Positions 19,051 to 28,453 are shown, counted from the first letter of the stretch. The stretch: DNA of 64,000 nt from Pseudomonas fluorescens (GCF_000968015.1 NZ_LACH01000009.1:1-64000); one strand, 5' to 3'. Notes: a model not told the origin generated them from the sequence alone. Made by a program: numbers and translations.

Positions 19051-19110
19051 AAGGGAATAGCGATAAGTTTTCCAGCGAATGCGCGGATTATCCGCAGCGA
19101 CTCCCGGGCA
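19022..19110 (-). ncRNA. Candidate small RNA ending at an orphan minus-strand terminator
   Basis: On the minus strand, AGCCGCCTGTTTAGGCGGCT followed by eight T is a textbook terminator (19022-19048), but no minus-strand gene leads into it. Just upstream on that strand, GGGAG...TTCCC can close a domain containing the hairpin GCGGATAATCCGC. The 5' end at about 19106 is a guess from that pairing. I cannot match it to a named Pseudomonas RNA. Confidence 0.35.
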
Positions 19111-19310
19111 GTGAAATCAACTCTGGCTATGCTGGTGATAGGCGACAACATTGCTTCGCAATGAAGCGGGGGCGATCAGGTGGGGGCATTTACCGCACAG
19201 GATTGGTGCGGTGCGTGCAGTGCGATTATCCAACTGATTGATATCAAAGCGTTTATGCCGATGGCACGGGCTTTGCGAAGCCCAGATGTCCGGGTGACAA
19301 GGAGTACGGC

Positions 19311-20720
19311 ATGATCCGCACCTATTTTGATGAGATGTACGATGCCGGCGGCCTGGTCCGCCCGCATTATCGGGAGTTTGCCCGTTGGCTGGCCGAAACG
19401 CCTGACGAGCTTTTGGCACAACGGCGACGCGAGGCCGATCTGTTATTTCATCGCGCCGGGATTACCTTCACGCTCTATGGTGATGAGCAAGGGACAGAGC
19501 GCCTGATTCCCTTCGACACCATCCCCCGCAGCATCCCCGCCAGTGAATGGCGAGTTGTCGAGCGCGGCTGCATTCAGCGGGTCAAGGCGTTGAACATGTT
19601 CCTCGCCGACCTCTATCACGAGCAGCGCATCATCAAGGCCGGCATCATTCCGGCCGAGCAAGTGCTGGCCAACGAGCAATACCAGTTGGCGATGCAAGGG
19701 CTGAATCTGCACCGCGATATCTATTCCCACATCTCCGGTGTCGATCTGGTGCGCGATGGCGACGGCACGTACTACGTGCTCGAAGACAATCTTCGTACAC
19801 CGAGCGGCGTGAGCTACATGCTGGAAGACCGCAAGATGATGATGCGGTTGTTCCCCGAGTTGTTCGCGGCCCAGCGCATTGCCCCTATCGATCATTATCC
19901 GAACCTGTTACTCGACACCCTGAAAAGCTCCAGTCCGATTGATAACCCGAGTGTGGTGGTGCTGACGCCGGGCCGTTTCAACAGCGCGTTCTTTGAACAT
20001 GCGTTTCTGGCGCGGGAAATGGGCGTTGAACTGGTGGAAGGCGCGGACCTGTTCGTGCGGGATGACAAGGTCTTCATGCGCACCACGGACGGGCCAAAAG
20101 CCGTCGACGTGATCTACCGTCGCCTCGACGATGCGTTCCTCGATCCGCTGGCGTTCAACCCGGACTCGATGCTTGGCGTTCCAGGGCTGCTGTCGTCGTA
20201 TCGCTCCGGCAACGTCGTGCTGGCAAATGCCATCGGCACCGGGGTCGCGGACGACAAGTCGGTGTATCCCTTCGTCACGGACATGATCCGTTTCTACCTG
20301 GATGAAGAGCCGATCCTGAAGAATGTGCCGACGTGGCAGTGTCGTAATCCCTCCGAACTTTCCCACGTACTGGCCAATCTTCCAGAGCTGGTGGTCAAGG
20401 AAACCCAGGGCTCCGGCGGTTACGGAATGCTGGTCGGGCCGGCGGCGACGGCGGCGGAAATCGAGTCTTTCCGCGCGCGGATCAAAGCCAAGCCCCATGC
20501 GTACATCGCGCAACCGACGTTGTCCTTGTCGACCTGTCCGACCTTTGTCGAAAACGGCATCGCGCCACGCCACATCGACCTGCGTCCGTTTGTATTGTCT
20601 GGCCGCGAAACCCGGGTTGTGCCCGGCGGTTTGACCCGTGTTGCCCTGCGCGAAGGCTCTCTGGTGGTGAATTCATCCCAGGGCGGCGGAACCAAGGACA
20701 CCTGGGTGGTCGAGGATTGA
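19311..20720 (+). CDS. Circularly permuted type 2 ATP-grasp protein
   Basis: A 469-aa protein of the circularly permuted ATP-grasp family, expected to join a carboxylate to an amine using ATP. Family landmarks are YFDEMYDAGGLVRPHY at the N-terminus, RDGDGTYYVLEDNLRTPSG, DVIYRRLDD, and LVVKETQGSGGYGMLVGP. The C-terminus has SSQGGGTKDTWVVED. The ATG has AAGGAGTACGGC before it. It is followed after 12 bases by the alpha-E gene and then a transglutaminase gene. This trio is a conserved neighbourhood proposed to make or modify peptides; no substrate is known. Confidence 0.9.
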   Translation: MIRTYFDEMYDAGGLVRPHYREFARWLAETPDELLAQRRREADLLFHRAGITFTLYGDEQGTERLIPFDTIPRSIPASEWRVVERGCIQRVKALNMFLADLYHEQRIIKAGIIPAEQVLANEQYQLAMQGLNLHRDIYSHISGVDLVRDGDGTYYVLEDNLRTPSGVSYMLEDRKMMMRLFPELFAAQRIAPIDHYPNLLLDTLKSSSPIDNPSVVVLTPGRFNSAFFEHAFLAREMGVELVEGADLFVRDDKVFMRTTDGPKAVDVIYRRLDDAFLDPLAFNPDSMLGVPGLLSSYRSGNVVLANAIGTGVADDKSVYPFVTDMIRFYLDEEPILKNVPTWQCRNPSELSHVLANLPELVVKETQGSGGYGMLVGPAATAAEIESFRARIKAKPHAYIAQPTLSLSTCPTFVENGIAPRHIDLRPFVLSGRETRVVPGGLTRVALREGSLVVNSSQGGGTKDTWVVED

Positions 20721-20732
20721 AGGAAGCCTGCC

Positions 20733-21683
20733 ATGTTAAGTAGAACTGCCTCGGATTTGTATTGGATGTCGCGTTACCTGGAGCGGGCGGAAAACCTCGC
20801 ACGGATGCTCGACATCAGTTATTCGCTGTCGCTGATGCCACAGGATGGTCGTGGTGATGGCCTGCATGAACTCGCCATGCCGTTGCTGATCACCGGCACC
20901 CTGGATGATTACCTGGAGCGCCACGGCGAATTGCACGCCGAACGGCTGCTGCATTTCTTCGCCCTGGATGCGGCCAACCCGGCGAGCATCTACAGCTGCC
21001 TCGGCGCCGCGCGAGCCAGTGCCCATGCGGTGCGTGGGCGAATCACCGCCGACATGTGGGAAAACATCAACGCCACCTGGCTGGAAATCCGCGGGATTGC
21101 CGATCAGGGCTTGAGCCGCTACGGCATGAGTCGATTCTGCGAGTGGATCAAGGAACGTTCCCACCTGTTCCGCGGCGCGTCCTACGGCACGATCATGCGT
21201 AACGATGCGTTCCGCTTCATTCGTCTGGGGACGTTTATCGAAAGGGCCGACAACACGTTGCGCCTGCTCGACGCCCGCTACGAAATGGCTGGCGATCAGG
21301 CAGAGGCGGTCAGTGATGGCACCGCTCACGCGTATTACCAGTGGAGTGCTTTGCTGCGGGCGTTGTCCTCGTTCGAGGCCTACACCGAGATCTACCGCGA
21401 TGCGCCGGGCGCCCGGCATGTGGCCGAGTTGCTACTGCTGCGTGCTGACGTGCCGCGTTCATTGCGAGCCTGCACCGAAGAAATCGACCAGATCCTTGCC
21501 CAATTGCCGGGGGCCAACGGCCGTCCCGCGCAACGCCTGGCAGCGGAAATGGACGCACGCCTGCGCTACACCGGCATCACCGAAATTCTCGACGAAGGCC
21601 TGCACGCCTGGCTGACCGAGTTCATCCCGCTGGTGCGCCAGTTGGGTAACGCCATACACAGTTCCTACCTGGAGGCTGCATGA
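20733..21683 (+). CDS. Alpha-E domain-containing protein
   Basis: A 316-aa all-helical protein beginning MLSRTASDLYWMSRYLERAENLARMLD (quoted core: DLYWMSRYLERAENLAR), the hallmark of the alpha-E family (formerly DUF403). These proteins are nearly always encoded beside circularly permuted ATP-grasp enzymes, as here, and probably act with them. No catalytic motif can be pointed out. Its stop overlaps the start of the transglutaminase gene by 4 bases, implying translational coupling. Confidence 0.9.
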   Translation: MLSRTASDLYWMSRYLERAENLARMLDISYSLSLMPQDGRGDGLHELAMPLLITGTLDDYLERHGELHAERLLHFFALDAANPASIYSCLGAARASAHAVRGRITADMWENINATWLEIRGIADQGLSRYGMSRFCEWIKERSHLFRGASYGTIMRNDAFRFIRLGTFIERADNTLRLLDARYEMAGDQAEAVSDGTAHAYYQWSALLRALSSFEAYTEIYRDAPGARHVAELLLLRADVPRSLRACTEEIDQILAQLPGANGRPAQRLAAEMDARLRYTGITEILDEGLHAWLTEFIPLVRQLGNAIHSSYLEAA

Positions 21684-22489
21684 GACTTTCCATTAGCCAC
21701 GAGACCACCTATCACTACGAAGATCAGGTGCGGGCGAGCATCCAGTACCTGCGACTGACACCCCACGACAGCGAGCGCCAGCATGTGCTCAGCTGGCAGC
21801 TCGACTTGCCGCGCCCGGTGCGCGCGCAACTCGATCCGTTCGGCAACATCCTGCACGTGCTGACCATGGACGAGCCCCACGAAGCGATCATCATCGGTGC
21901 CCGGGGGCAGGTGGACATCGACGAGTTACGCGAGGCGGAGCATGAAAGCCAGTCGGCGCTGCCGTTCTTGCGTTTCACGCGCCTGACCGAAGCCGACGAA
22001 GCCCTGCGTGCGTTCGCCGAGAAGGAATGCAAGCAACGCCGGGATCGCACGGCGTTGATCGACTTGATGCATGGCCTGAACCAGCACATGACCTACACGC
22101 CGGGCTCCACCGAAGTGGACACCAGCGCCGCGCAGGCCTTCGCCGGGCGTTCGGGCGTCTGCCAGGACCACACCCACGCGTTTCTCGCCTGCGCCCGCAG
22201 CCTGGGCATTCCGTCGCGTTATGTGTCGGGCTATTTGTACAGCGAGAACAGCGAACACCTGGCCAGTCACGCCTGGGCGGAAGCCTGGCTCGATGACGCC
22301 TGGTACAGCTTCGACGTGACCAATGAATTGGCGCGGCCTGAGCGTCATCTGAAACTGGCGGTGGGCCTGGATTACCTGGATGCCTGCCCGGTGCGTGGCA
22401 TGCGCCGTGGCGGTGGTTGCGAGCAGATGCATGCGAAGGTGTTTGTTTCGCCGACACCGATGCCGGTTATCTCAGTCCAACAGCAATAA
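21680..22489 (+). CDS. Transglutaminase-like family protein
   Basis: A 269-aa cytoplasmic protein with an N-terminal beta region (MRLSISHETTYHYEDQVRASIQ in part: SHETTYHYEDQV) and a papain-like transglutaminase core. The catalytic Cys is in AGRSGVCQDHTHAFLACARSL, the His in SHAWAEAWLDDAWYSFDVTN, with the following Asp. This class acts on peptide bonds, either as protease or amide transferase. It overlaps the alpha-E gene and ends the cluster. The proteasome-like Anbu peptidase often found next in such clusters is not here: a REP pair and a convergent gene follow. Confidence 0.9.
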   Translation: MRLSISHETTYHYEDQVRASIQYLRLTPHDSERQHVLSWQLDLPRPVRAQLDPFGNILHVLTMDEPHEAIIIGARGQVDIDELREAEHESQSALPFLRFTRLTEADEALRAFAEKECKQRRDRTALIDLMHGLNQHMTYTPGSTEVDTSAAQAFAGRSGVCQDHTHAFLACARSLGIPSRYVSGYLYSENSEHLASHAWAEAWLDDAWYSFDVTNELARPERHLKLAVGLDYLDACPVRGMRRGGGCEQMHAKVFVSPTPMPVISVQQQ

Positions 22490-22507
22490 ACCGCAACACC
22501 ACAAAAC

Positions 22508-22602
22508 CCCTGTAGGAGTGAGCCTGCTCGCGATAGCGGCTTATCAGTCACACATTAATTGACTGGAAGTCCGCCATCGCGAGCAGGCTCACTCCTACAT
22601 GG
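22508..22602. repeat. Inverted pair of variant REP elements
   Basis: CCTGTAGGAGTGAGCCTGCT and the inverse ATCGCGAGCAGGCTCACTCC, a variant of the main REP core with A for G and C for T changes, lie between convergent genes. Confidence 0.85.
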
Positions 22603-22612
22603 GGGATGGGTG

Positions 22613-23434
22613 TCAGGGTTTAACCTTGCGCCCAGCCATGTGCTTCAAATACCCCACCAACCTCTCCAGATCCCCGTCCGGCAACACCGTCGCCGAGAAC
22701 CCGGGCATCTTCGCCTGAGGCCACTGGCGCAAGCTCTGCGGATCACGAATGTAGCGCCTGAGGAAATCCGCGCCGAAGTACTCGGTCGGGTTAAACGGAA
22801 TATTCAGGTCCGGCCCAAACTGCGCATCCCCGGCGCCGTTCAATCGATGGCACGCCAGGCAATTCTTCTGAAACAGCGCAAAGCCCTTGTTCACCGGATC
22901 GTCAGCTTTCAACGCCGGATCGGGCAGCAGGGCAGGGAAGCGTTCGGCCACCGGAGCCATGCGCTTGATGCTCGCCACTTGAAAGGGCCATTGCTCGGGG
23001 CTGATATCGCCCGCCTGCGGATCGGTCCAGACCAGATAGAACGGCCCCGCGCCGGGTTTGCCTTCCGACAGCGCTGGCCACGGCTTGGCGGGTTCTTCAA
23101 TCGCCAACCATGCGCGCGCACCCTGGGTATTGAGCAACGGCGCGGCCGACAGTTCTGCGGCAAAACCATCCAGGGCTACCGCCTGTAAGTGGTCTTCAGG
23201 CTTGATGCCCGTCAACAACGCAGCCACCGGAACAGCGCGATAGCTCATGTCCCGTTTGTAGGAAACGTCGTTGCTGATGGTGATGGTCTGAACCTGAGGA
23301 TGCTTGAGTAGCTCCTCGGTTTGCCAGGTGCGACTGCTCGCGCCGAGCTCAAGGTTCAGCTGTGCGGCAGACAGAGGCGTGCTGAGCAGCAAGGCCCCGA
23401 ACAGAATGAGCGTTTTCAAGTGATCGCCGTCCAT
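22613..23434 (-). CDS. Exported cytochrome c with N-terminal molybdopterin-oxidoreductase-like domain
   Basis: A protein of about 273 aa. A signal peptide (LKTLILFGALLLSTPLSAA) sends it to the periplasm. Residues about 25-150 (TWQTEELLKHPQVQTITI..., YRAVPVAALL, GPFYLVWTDP, WPFQVASIKRM) resemble the small molybdopterin-oxidoreductase-like fold without evident cofactor ligands. The C-terminal part is a class I cytochrome c with the heme motif CLACH (Cys192-His196) and axial Met about 243 (KMPGF). I start at the ATG at 23434, but a TTG at 23419 with GGACGGCGA before it would give a tighter signal peptide. Redox partner unknown. Confidence 0.8.
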   Translation of the reverse strand: MDGDHLKTLILFGALLLSTPLSAAQLNLELGASSRTWQTEELLKHPQVQTITISNDVSYKRDMSYRAVPVAALLTGIKPEDHLQAVALDGFAAELSAAPLLNTQGARAWLAIEEPAKPWPALSEGKPGAGPFYLVWTDPQAGDISPEQWPFQVASIKRMAPVAERFPALLPDPALKADDPVNKGFALFQKNCLACHRLNGAGDAQFGPDLNIPFNPTEYFGADFLRRYIRDPQSLRQWPQAKMPGFSATVLPDGDLERLVGYLKHMAGRKVKP

Positions 23435-23543
23435 GTCGTGGAAGTGCCGCAAAGGTTGGCACACCCACGCTGGCCCGGGTAGCGAGCCAGTCACATTTTT
23501 AGAGGGCGATATAAAACCTGGCGCCGTATTTTTTATAGACCGA

Positions 23544-23639
23544 CTAGCCGATCACCTTGGTCAGGTTCGGCAAAATCAACAACAGCGTAGTGGCAAAAAG
23601 AATGAGCCCGGCTTGACGTACTTTCGATTGTTTGAACAT
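23544..23639 (-). CDS. Possible 31-aa membrane peptide
   Basis: MFKQSKVRQAGLILFATTLL followed by LILPNLTKVIG: a positively charged N-terminus and one membrane helix, like other tiny bacterial membrane proteins. AAAGGCGGTCAAGCC precedes the ATG. The frame extends upstream to 23747, but the added part looks unlike a protein. It lies upstream of the cytochrome gene on the same strand. Function unknown. Confidence 0.45.
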   Translation of the reverse strand: MFKQSKVRQAGLILFATTLLLILPNLTKVIG

Positions 23640-24112
23640 GGCTTGACCGCCTTTATTGTTATTTCCTGATGCCTGCCTGCATTTCTCCATGACGGCAGAG
23701 CGTTGCACTTCCTGTTTGACGAGCGCCTCGGCAAAACCCGACGACAACTTCGTACAAGTTCACCTTAGAGCCCGCGTCACGCTTGGTTTAGATCCATTTC
23801 GTATGGATTTCACATAAACGGCTCTTAAAAAGACATGAGGCCTATTGCCAGCTTCTTGGGCGCCCTTTTGCTAGACAGCTTGGTGTCCTGAATCGGTTAA
23901 TCCGGTGGTTGCCTACCGTCCGTCTGAGCGTGACCGTCAACGTCTGTGAGCACTGCGGTCATTGAATCCAGGGCCGCTCGGCCTAAGGTAAGCGTGAAGT
24001 TCAAAAGATCGCAGCCTTCGGCAGCTCCTACCGAGGATGCGGTCGGGTAGGAGCTGCCGAAGGCTGCGATCTTTTGATTTTTATACCTACCCACCGTCGG
24101 TTCGAGGACGTC
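23640..24112. other. Intergenic region upstream of the thiolase gene
   Basis: No convincing gene. It holds an inverted repeat ATCCAT-TTCGT-ATGGAT (23792-23808), possibly an operator, and a GCTGCGATC-family repeat at 24001-24078. The promoter of the thiolase operon must lie here or within the repeat, but I cannot place it. Confidence 0.5.
24001..24078. repeat. Palindromic repeat, GCTGCGATC family
   Basis: TCAAAAGATCGCAGCCTTCG and the inverse CGAAGGCTGCGATCTTTTGA enclose GCAGCTCCTACC...GGTAGGAGCTGC, a near-perfect hairpin ending 35 bases before the thiolase start. Confidence 0.9.
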
Positions 24113-25318
24113 ATGACCCAAGCTTTGATTTTCGACGCGTTACGCACGCCCCGCGGCAAAGGCAAGGCCAATGGCGCCTTGCACAGCGTCAAACCGGTGA
24201 ACCTGGTAGCCGGGCTGCTCACCGCGCTGCAGCAGCGCACGTCTCTCGATACCAGTCAGGTCGACGATGTGGTACTTGGCTGCGTGACGCCCATCGGCGA
24301 CCAGGGTTCCGACATCGCCAAAACCGCGACCCAGGTGGCGGATTGGGACGTCAGCGTGGCGGGTTTGCAGATCAACCGCTTCTGCGCCTCGGGGCTGGAG
24401 GCGGTGAACCTCGGTGCGATGAAGGTGCGTTCCGGCTTCGAAGACCTGGTGGTGGTCGGTGGCGTCGAGTCCATGTCCCGCGTGCCGATGGGCAGCGATG
24501 GAGGCGCCTGGGCACAGGACCCGGAAACCAGTTTTCACAGCCATTTCGCCCCTCAAGGTGTGGGCGCTGATCTGATCGCCACGATTGAAGGTTTCAGCCG
24601 TCAGGACGTCGATGCCTATGCGCTGCACTCCCAACAAAAGGCTGCGCGGGCAAGGGCCGACGGTTCGTTCAACAAATCGCTGGTGCCGGTGCAGGACCAG
24701 AACGGCATTATCCTGCTCGATCACGATGAATTCATCCGCGCCGGATCGACCCTGGAAGGCTTGGGCCAGCTCAAGCCGAGCTTCGAGATGATCGGGCAAA
24801 TGGGCTTCGATGCCACCGCGCTTCGGGTCTACAGCCATGTTGAGCGGATCAACCACGTGCACACGGCGGGTAACAGTTCCGGGATCGTCGATGGCGCGGC
24901 GCTGATGCTCATCGGCTCCGAGGCCAAGGGCCGGGCACTGGGTTTGCAACCGCGGGCGCGGATCGTCGCCACCGCCGTCACCAGCACCGACCCGACCATC
25001 ATGCTCACCGGCCCCGCGCCGGCCACCCGCAAGGCACTGGCCGAGGCCGGGCTGCGGGTTGAAGACATCGACCTGTTCGAAGTCAACGAAGCCTTTGCCT
25101 CGGTGGTGCTGAAATTCATCAAGGACATGGCGATCGACCCGGACAAGGTCAACGTCAACGGCGGCTCCATCGCCATGGGTCACCCGCTGGGCGCCACCGG
25201 ATGCGCGATCCTCGGCACGCTGCTCGATGAACTGGAAACCCGGCGCCTGCGCTATGGCCTCGCGACGCTGTGTGTCGGCGGCGGCATGGGCATTGCCACC
25301 ATCATCGAACGCCTCTGA
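24113..25318 (+). CDS. Acetyl-CoA C-acyltransferase (thiolase)
   Basis: A 401-aa thiolase that cleaves 3-ketoacyl-CoA with coenzyme A, the last step of beta-oxidation, or makes acetoacetyl-CoA. The nucleophile is Cys91 ([14 protein letters not shown]); the C-terminal GHPLGATG and CVGGGMG motifs carry the catalytic His and Cys. I chose the ATG at 24113, preceded by GAGGACGTC. The multifunctional gene follows after 33 bases, so they form an operon that together makes a complete beta-oxidation module. It is separate from the main fadBA operon of pseudomonads, and its chain-length preference is unknown. Confidence 0.92.
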   Translation: MTQALIFDALRTPRGKGKANGALHSVKPVNLVAGLLTALQQRTSLDTSQVDDVVLGCVTPIGDQGSDIAKTATQVADWDVSVAGLQINRFCASGLEAVNLGAMKVRSGFEDLVVVGGVESMSRVPMGSDGGAWAQDPETSFHSHFAPQGVGADLIATIEGFSRQDVDAYALHSQQKAARARADGSFNKSLVPVQDQNGIILLDHDEFIRAGSTLEGLGQLKPSFEMIGQMGFDATALRVYSHVERINHVHTAGNSSGIVDGAALMLIGSEAKGRALGLQPRARIVATAVTSTDPTIMLTGPAPATRKALAEAGLRVEDIDLFEVNEAFASVVLKFIKDMAIDPDKVNVNGGSIAMGHPLGATGCAILGTLLDELETRRLRYGLATLCVGGGMGIATIIERL

Positions 25319-25351
25319 GCCCCCGACCGACTTCAAGGAAGCACTTTCATC

Positions 25352-27496
25352 ATGACTGAAGCCATTCGTTACGAAAAAGGTCAGGACCAGATCGTCGTCC
25401 TGACCATCGACATGCCGGGCCAGAGCGCCAACACCATGAACGCGGTCTACCGCGAAGCCATGGCCGCGTGTGTTGCCAGACTGGTTGCCGACAAAGACAC
25501 CATCGCCGGCGTGATCATCACCTCGGCCAAGAAAACCTTCTTTGCCGGCGGCGACCTCAATGAACTGATCAAGGTCGGCAAGCCTGAAGCCAAAGCCTTC
25601 TATGACAGGGTGCTGACGCTCAAAGGGCAGCTGCGTACCCTAGAAACCCTCGGCAAACCGGTGGTCGCCGCGATCAACGGTGCCGCGTTGGGCGGTGGTT
25701 GGGAAATCTGCCTGGCGTGCCATCACCGGGTGGCGCTGGACAACCCATCGGTGCAACTCGGCCTGCCGGAAGTGACCCTCGGCCTGTTGCCGGGCGGCGG
25801 CGGGGTAGTGCGCATGGTGCGCATGCTCGGTATTGAAAAAGCCTTGCCCTATCTGCTCGAAGGCAAAAAAGTCCGGCCGCAGCAGGCGTTGCGGGCAGGT
25901 TTGATTGATGAGTTGGCGGCGGATCGTGATGAACTGCTGGCCAAGGCGCGCGCCTGGATTATCGCCCATCCTTCAGCGGTGCAGCGCTGGGACGTGAAGG
26001 GTTACCAGATTCCGGGGGGCACGCCGTCGAACCCGATAGTCGCGCAAATGCTGGCCATCGCGCCGTCTATCCTGCGCAGCAAAACCCAGGGCTGCCTGCC
26101 CGCGCCTGAGAAAATCCTCTGCGCCGTGGTGGAAGGTGCCCAAGTGGATTTCGACACCGCGCACCTGATCGAAACCCGATACTTCACCGAATTGACCACC
26201 GGCCAGGTGTCGAAAAATCTGATCGGCACGTTCTGGTTCCAGCTCAACGAAATCAATGCCGGCAGCTCGCGGCCTCATGGCTTTGCGCCCTACGTGACGC
26301 GTCGGGTGGGTGTGTTGGGCGCTGGCATGATGGGCGCCGGAATTGCCTTTGTCAGCGCGTCAGCCGGCATCGACGTGGTGCTCAAGGACATCAATCTTGC
26401 GGCGGCACAAAAGGGCAAGGCTCACTCGGCGGCGCTGCTGGACAAGAAGGTTGCGCGTGGCCAATTGAGTGCCGATCAGCGCGATGCAACGCTGGCGCGA
26501 ATTCACCCCACTGAAAGCGATGCCGATCTGGCCGGTTGTGATCTGATCATTGAAGCGGTGTTTGAAGATCGCGACCTGAAAGCAAAGGTCTCTTCGGCGG
26601 CGCAAAAAGTCGTTGGCCCGGATGCGGTGATTGCTTCCAACACATCGACCTTGCCAATCAGCGGCCTCGCGACCGCCGTGCCGGATCAGAGCAAGTTCAT
26701 CGGCCTGCATTTCTTCAGCCCCGTGGAGAAAATGCCTTTGGTGGAAATCATCAAAGGCGCCCACACCAGCGACGAAACCCTGGCTCGCGGTTTCGATTTC
26801 GTCCTGCAAATCAAGAAAACCCCGATTGTGGTCAACGACAGTCGCGGTTTCTTCACCTCGCGGGTTTTCGGCACATTCACCAACGAAGGCATCGCCATGC
26901 TGGGCGAAGGCGTGAGCGCGCCGATGATCGAGACCGAAGCGCGCAAGGCCGGCATGCCGATCGGACCTCTGGCAATCTCCGACGAAGTTTCCCTCAGCTT
27001 GATGAGCCATATCCGCCAGCAAACTGCCAAAGACCTGCAAGCAGAAGGGAAACCGCTGATTGAGCACCCGGCGTTCGCCGTGATTGACTTGCTGCTCAAC
27101 GAATACAAGCGTCCGGGCAAGGCTGCAGGTGGGGGTTTCTACGATTATCCGGCCCGAGGGCAAAAGCATCTGTGGCCAGAGTTGAAAAGCCGTTTCGAGA
27201 AGGCTGACGGGCAGATTTCGCCGAAGGACGTGCGTGATCGGCTGCTGTTCGTGCAAGCCATCGAAACCGTGCGCTGTGTGGAGGAGGGTGTGTTGACCTC
27301 GACGGCGGACGCCAACGTCGGCTCGATCTTCGGCATCGGCTTCGCCGCCTGGACCGGTGGCGCGCTGCAATTCATCAATCAGTACGGCGTGAAAGATTTC
27401 GTCGCCCGCGCCCAGTACCTGGCGGAGCAGTATGGCGAACGATTCGCTCCGCCCGCGCTATTGCTGGAGAAAGCGGCTAAAGGGGAGGCGTTCTAG
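25352..27496 (+). CDS. Fatty-oxidation multifunctional protein: enoyl-CoA hydratase/3-hydroxyacyl-CoA dehydrogenase
   Basis: A 714-aa FadB/FadJ-like enzyme. The N-terminal crotonase domain (about 1-190) has FFAGGDLNEL and GGGWEICLACH for the oxyanion hole and PEVTLGLLPGGGG. The NAD-binding domain starts at GVLGAGMMGAGIAFVSASAG (about 316), has catalytic His in GLHFFSPVEKMPLVEI, and is followed by the C-terminal dehydrogenase domain (RPGKAAGGGFYDYP). It hydrates enoyl-CoA and oxidises 3-hydroxyacyl-CoA, feeding the adjacent thiolase. AAGGAAGCACTTTCATC precedes the ATG. Confidence 0.93.
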   Translation: MTEAIRYEKGQDQIVVLTIDMPGQSANTMNAVYREAMAACVARLVADKDTIAGVIITSAKKTFFAGGDLNELIKVGKPEAKAFYDRVLTLKGQLRTLETLGKPVVAAINGAALGGGWEICLACHHRVALDNPSVQLGLPEVTLGLLPGGGGVVRMVRMLGIEKALPYLLEGKKVRPQQALRAGLIDELAADRDELLAKARAWIIAHPSAVQRWDVKGYQIPGGTPSNPIVAQMLAIAPSILRSKTQGCLPAPEKILCAVVEGAQVDFDTAHLIETRYFTELTTGQVSKNLIGTFWFQLNEINAGSSRPHGFAPYVTRRVGVLGAGMMGAGIAFVSASAGIDVVLKDINLAAAQKGKAHSAALLDKKVARGQLSADQRDATLARIHPTESDADLAGCDLIIEAVFEDRDLKAKVSSAAQKVVGPDAVIASNTSTLPISGLATAVPDQSKFIGLHFFSPVEKMPLVEIIKGAHTSDETLARGFDFVLQIKKTPIVVNDSRGFFTSRVFGTFTNEGIAMLGEGVSAPMIETEARKAGMPIGPLAISDEVSLSLMSHIRQQTAKDLQAEGKPLIEHPAFAVIDLLLNEYKRPGKAAGGGFYDYPARGQKHLWPELKSRFEKADGQISPKDVRDRLLFVQAIETVRCVEEGVLTSTADANVGSIFGIGFAAWTGGALQFINQYGVKDFVARAQYLAEQYGERFAPPALLLEKAAKGEAF

Positions 27497-27591
27497 GGGA
27501 CGGGTGACGCATTCCGGGGCTTGCCTTGCCACTGTGTTTCAAGGCAGGCTCAGGGGTGTGCATTATTCCCATCAAGTGTCAGGTATTTTTT

Positions 27592-28320
27592 ATGTCGTTA
27601 CGCATCTGCATTCTGGAAACCGACATCCTGCGTCCGGAACTGGTCGATCAATATCAGGGTTACGGGCAGATGTTCCAGCGTCTGTTTTCGCAGCAACCCA
27701 TCGCTGCCGAGTTCACTGTGTACAACGTGATGCAGGGCGAGTATCCCGGCGATGAACTGACCTTCGACGCCTATCTGGTCACTGGCAGTAAGGCGGACTC
27801 CTTCGGCACCGACCCGTGGATTGAAACCCTCAAGGCTTACCTGCTGACCCGCTACGAGCGCGGCGACAAACTGCTGGGCGTGTGCTTCGGCCATCAACTG
27901 CTTGCGCTGCTGCTGGGCGGCAAGAGTGAACGTGCGACCCAAGGCTGGGGCGTTGGCACCCACAAATACAAACTCGCCGCCAAGGCGCCGTGGATGAGCC
28001 CGGTGAGGGAAGAACTGACCTTATTGATCAGCCATCAGGATCAGGTCACCGCGCTCCCGGCAAACGCCACGGTCATTGCTTCCAGCGATTTCTGCCCGTT
28101 TGCCGCGTACCACATCAACGATCAGGTGCTGTGCTTCCAGGGGCATCCGGAGTTCATTCACGATTACTCGCGCGCGCTGTTGGATATCCGTCAGGAAGCG
28201 CTGGGCGAGCAGATTTATTCGAAAGGTATGGCGAGCCTTGAGCACGAGCATCACGGCACTACCGTTGCGGAGTGGATGATGCGGTTTGTGGCGCACAAGC
28301 CAGCATCCGAGTCGGTTTAA
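27592..28320 (+). CDS. Class I glutamine amidotransferase-like protein
   Basis: A 242-aa single-domain GATase1 protein. The nucleophile elbow is GVCFGHQ (Cys98) and the His/Glu pair is QGHPEF (His185, Glu187), so the triad is complete. Such stand-alone enzymes include GMP-synthase-like amidotransferases and gamma-glutamyl hydrolases, and no synthase partner lies beside it. I chose the ATG at 27592, with AGGTATTTTTT before it; the open frame begins at 27526. The reaction partner is unknown. Confidence 0.85.
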   Translation: MSLRICILETDILRPELVDQYQGYGQMFQRLFSQQPIAAEFTVYNVMQGEYPGDELTFDAYLVTGSKADSFGTDPWIETLKAYLLTRYERGDKLLGVCFGHQLLALLLGGKSERATQGWGVGTHKYKLAAKAPWMSPVREELTLLISHQDQVTALPANATVIASSDFCPFAAYHINDQVLCFQGHPEFIHDYSRALLDIRQEALGEQIYSKGMASLEHEHHGTTVAEWMMRFVAHKPASESV

Positions 28321-28335
28321 AGGGCTGACAAAGAA

Positions 28336-28452
28336 CCTGTGGCGAGGGGGCTTGCCTCCGTTGGGTCGCGTAGCGGCCCCCGGCATTCTTCCTGACAGGC
28401 CACATCCACGACTGCTACGCAGCCGAGCGGGGGCAAGCCCCCTCGCCACAGG
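28336..28452. repeat. Palindromic repeat, GGCGAGGGGGCTTGCC family
   Basis: CCTGTGGCGAGGGGGCTTGC and the inverse GCAAGCCCCCTCGCCACAGG surround inner arms (GGGTCGCGTAGCGGCC / GCTACGCAGCCGAGC). It is a third repeat family, unlike the others in this window, and it abuts the stop codon of corA. Confidence 0.85.
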
Positions 28453-28453
28453 G

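Noticed and set aside
19117..19421. Minus-strand frames (100 and 81 aa) overlapping the ATP-grasp start
   Set aside because: Composition is poor, they cover the ATP-grasp N-terminus, and they lack ribosome-binding sites; the terminator downstream is better explained by a small RNA.
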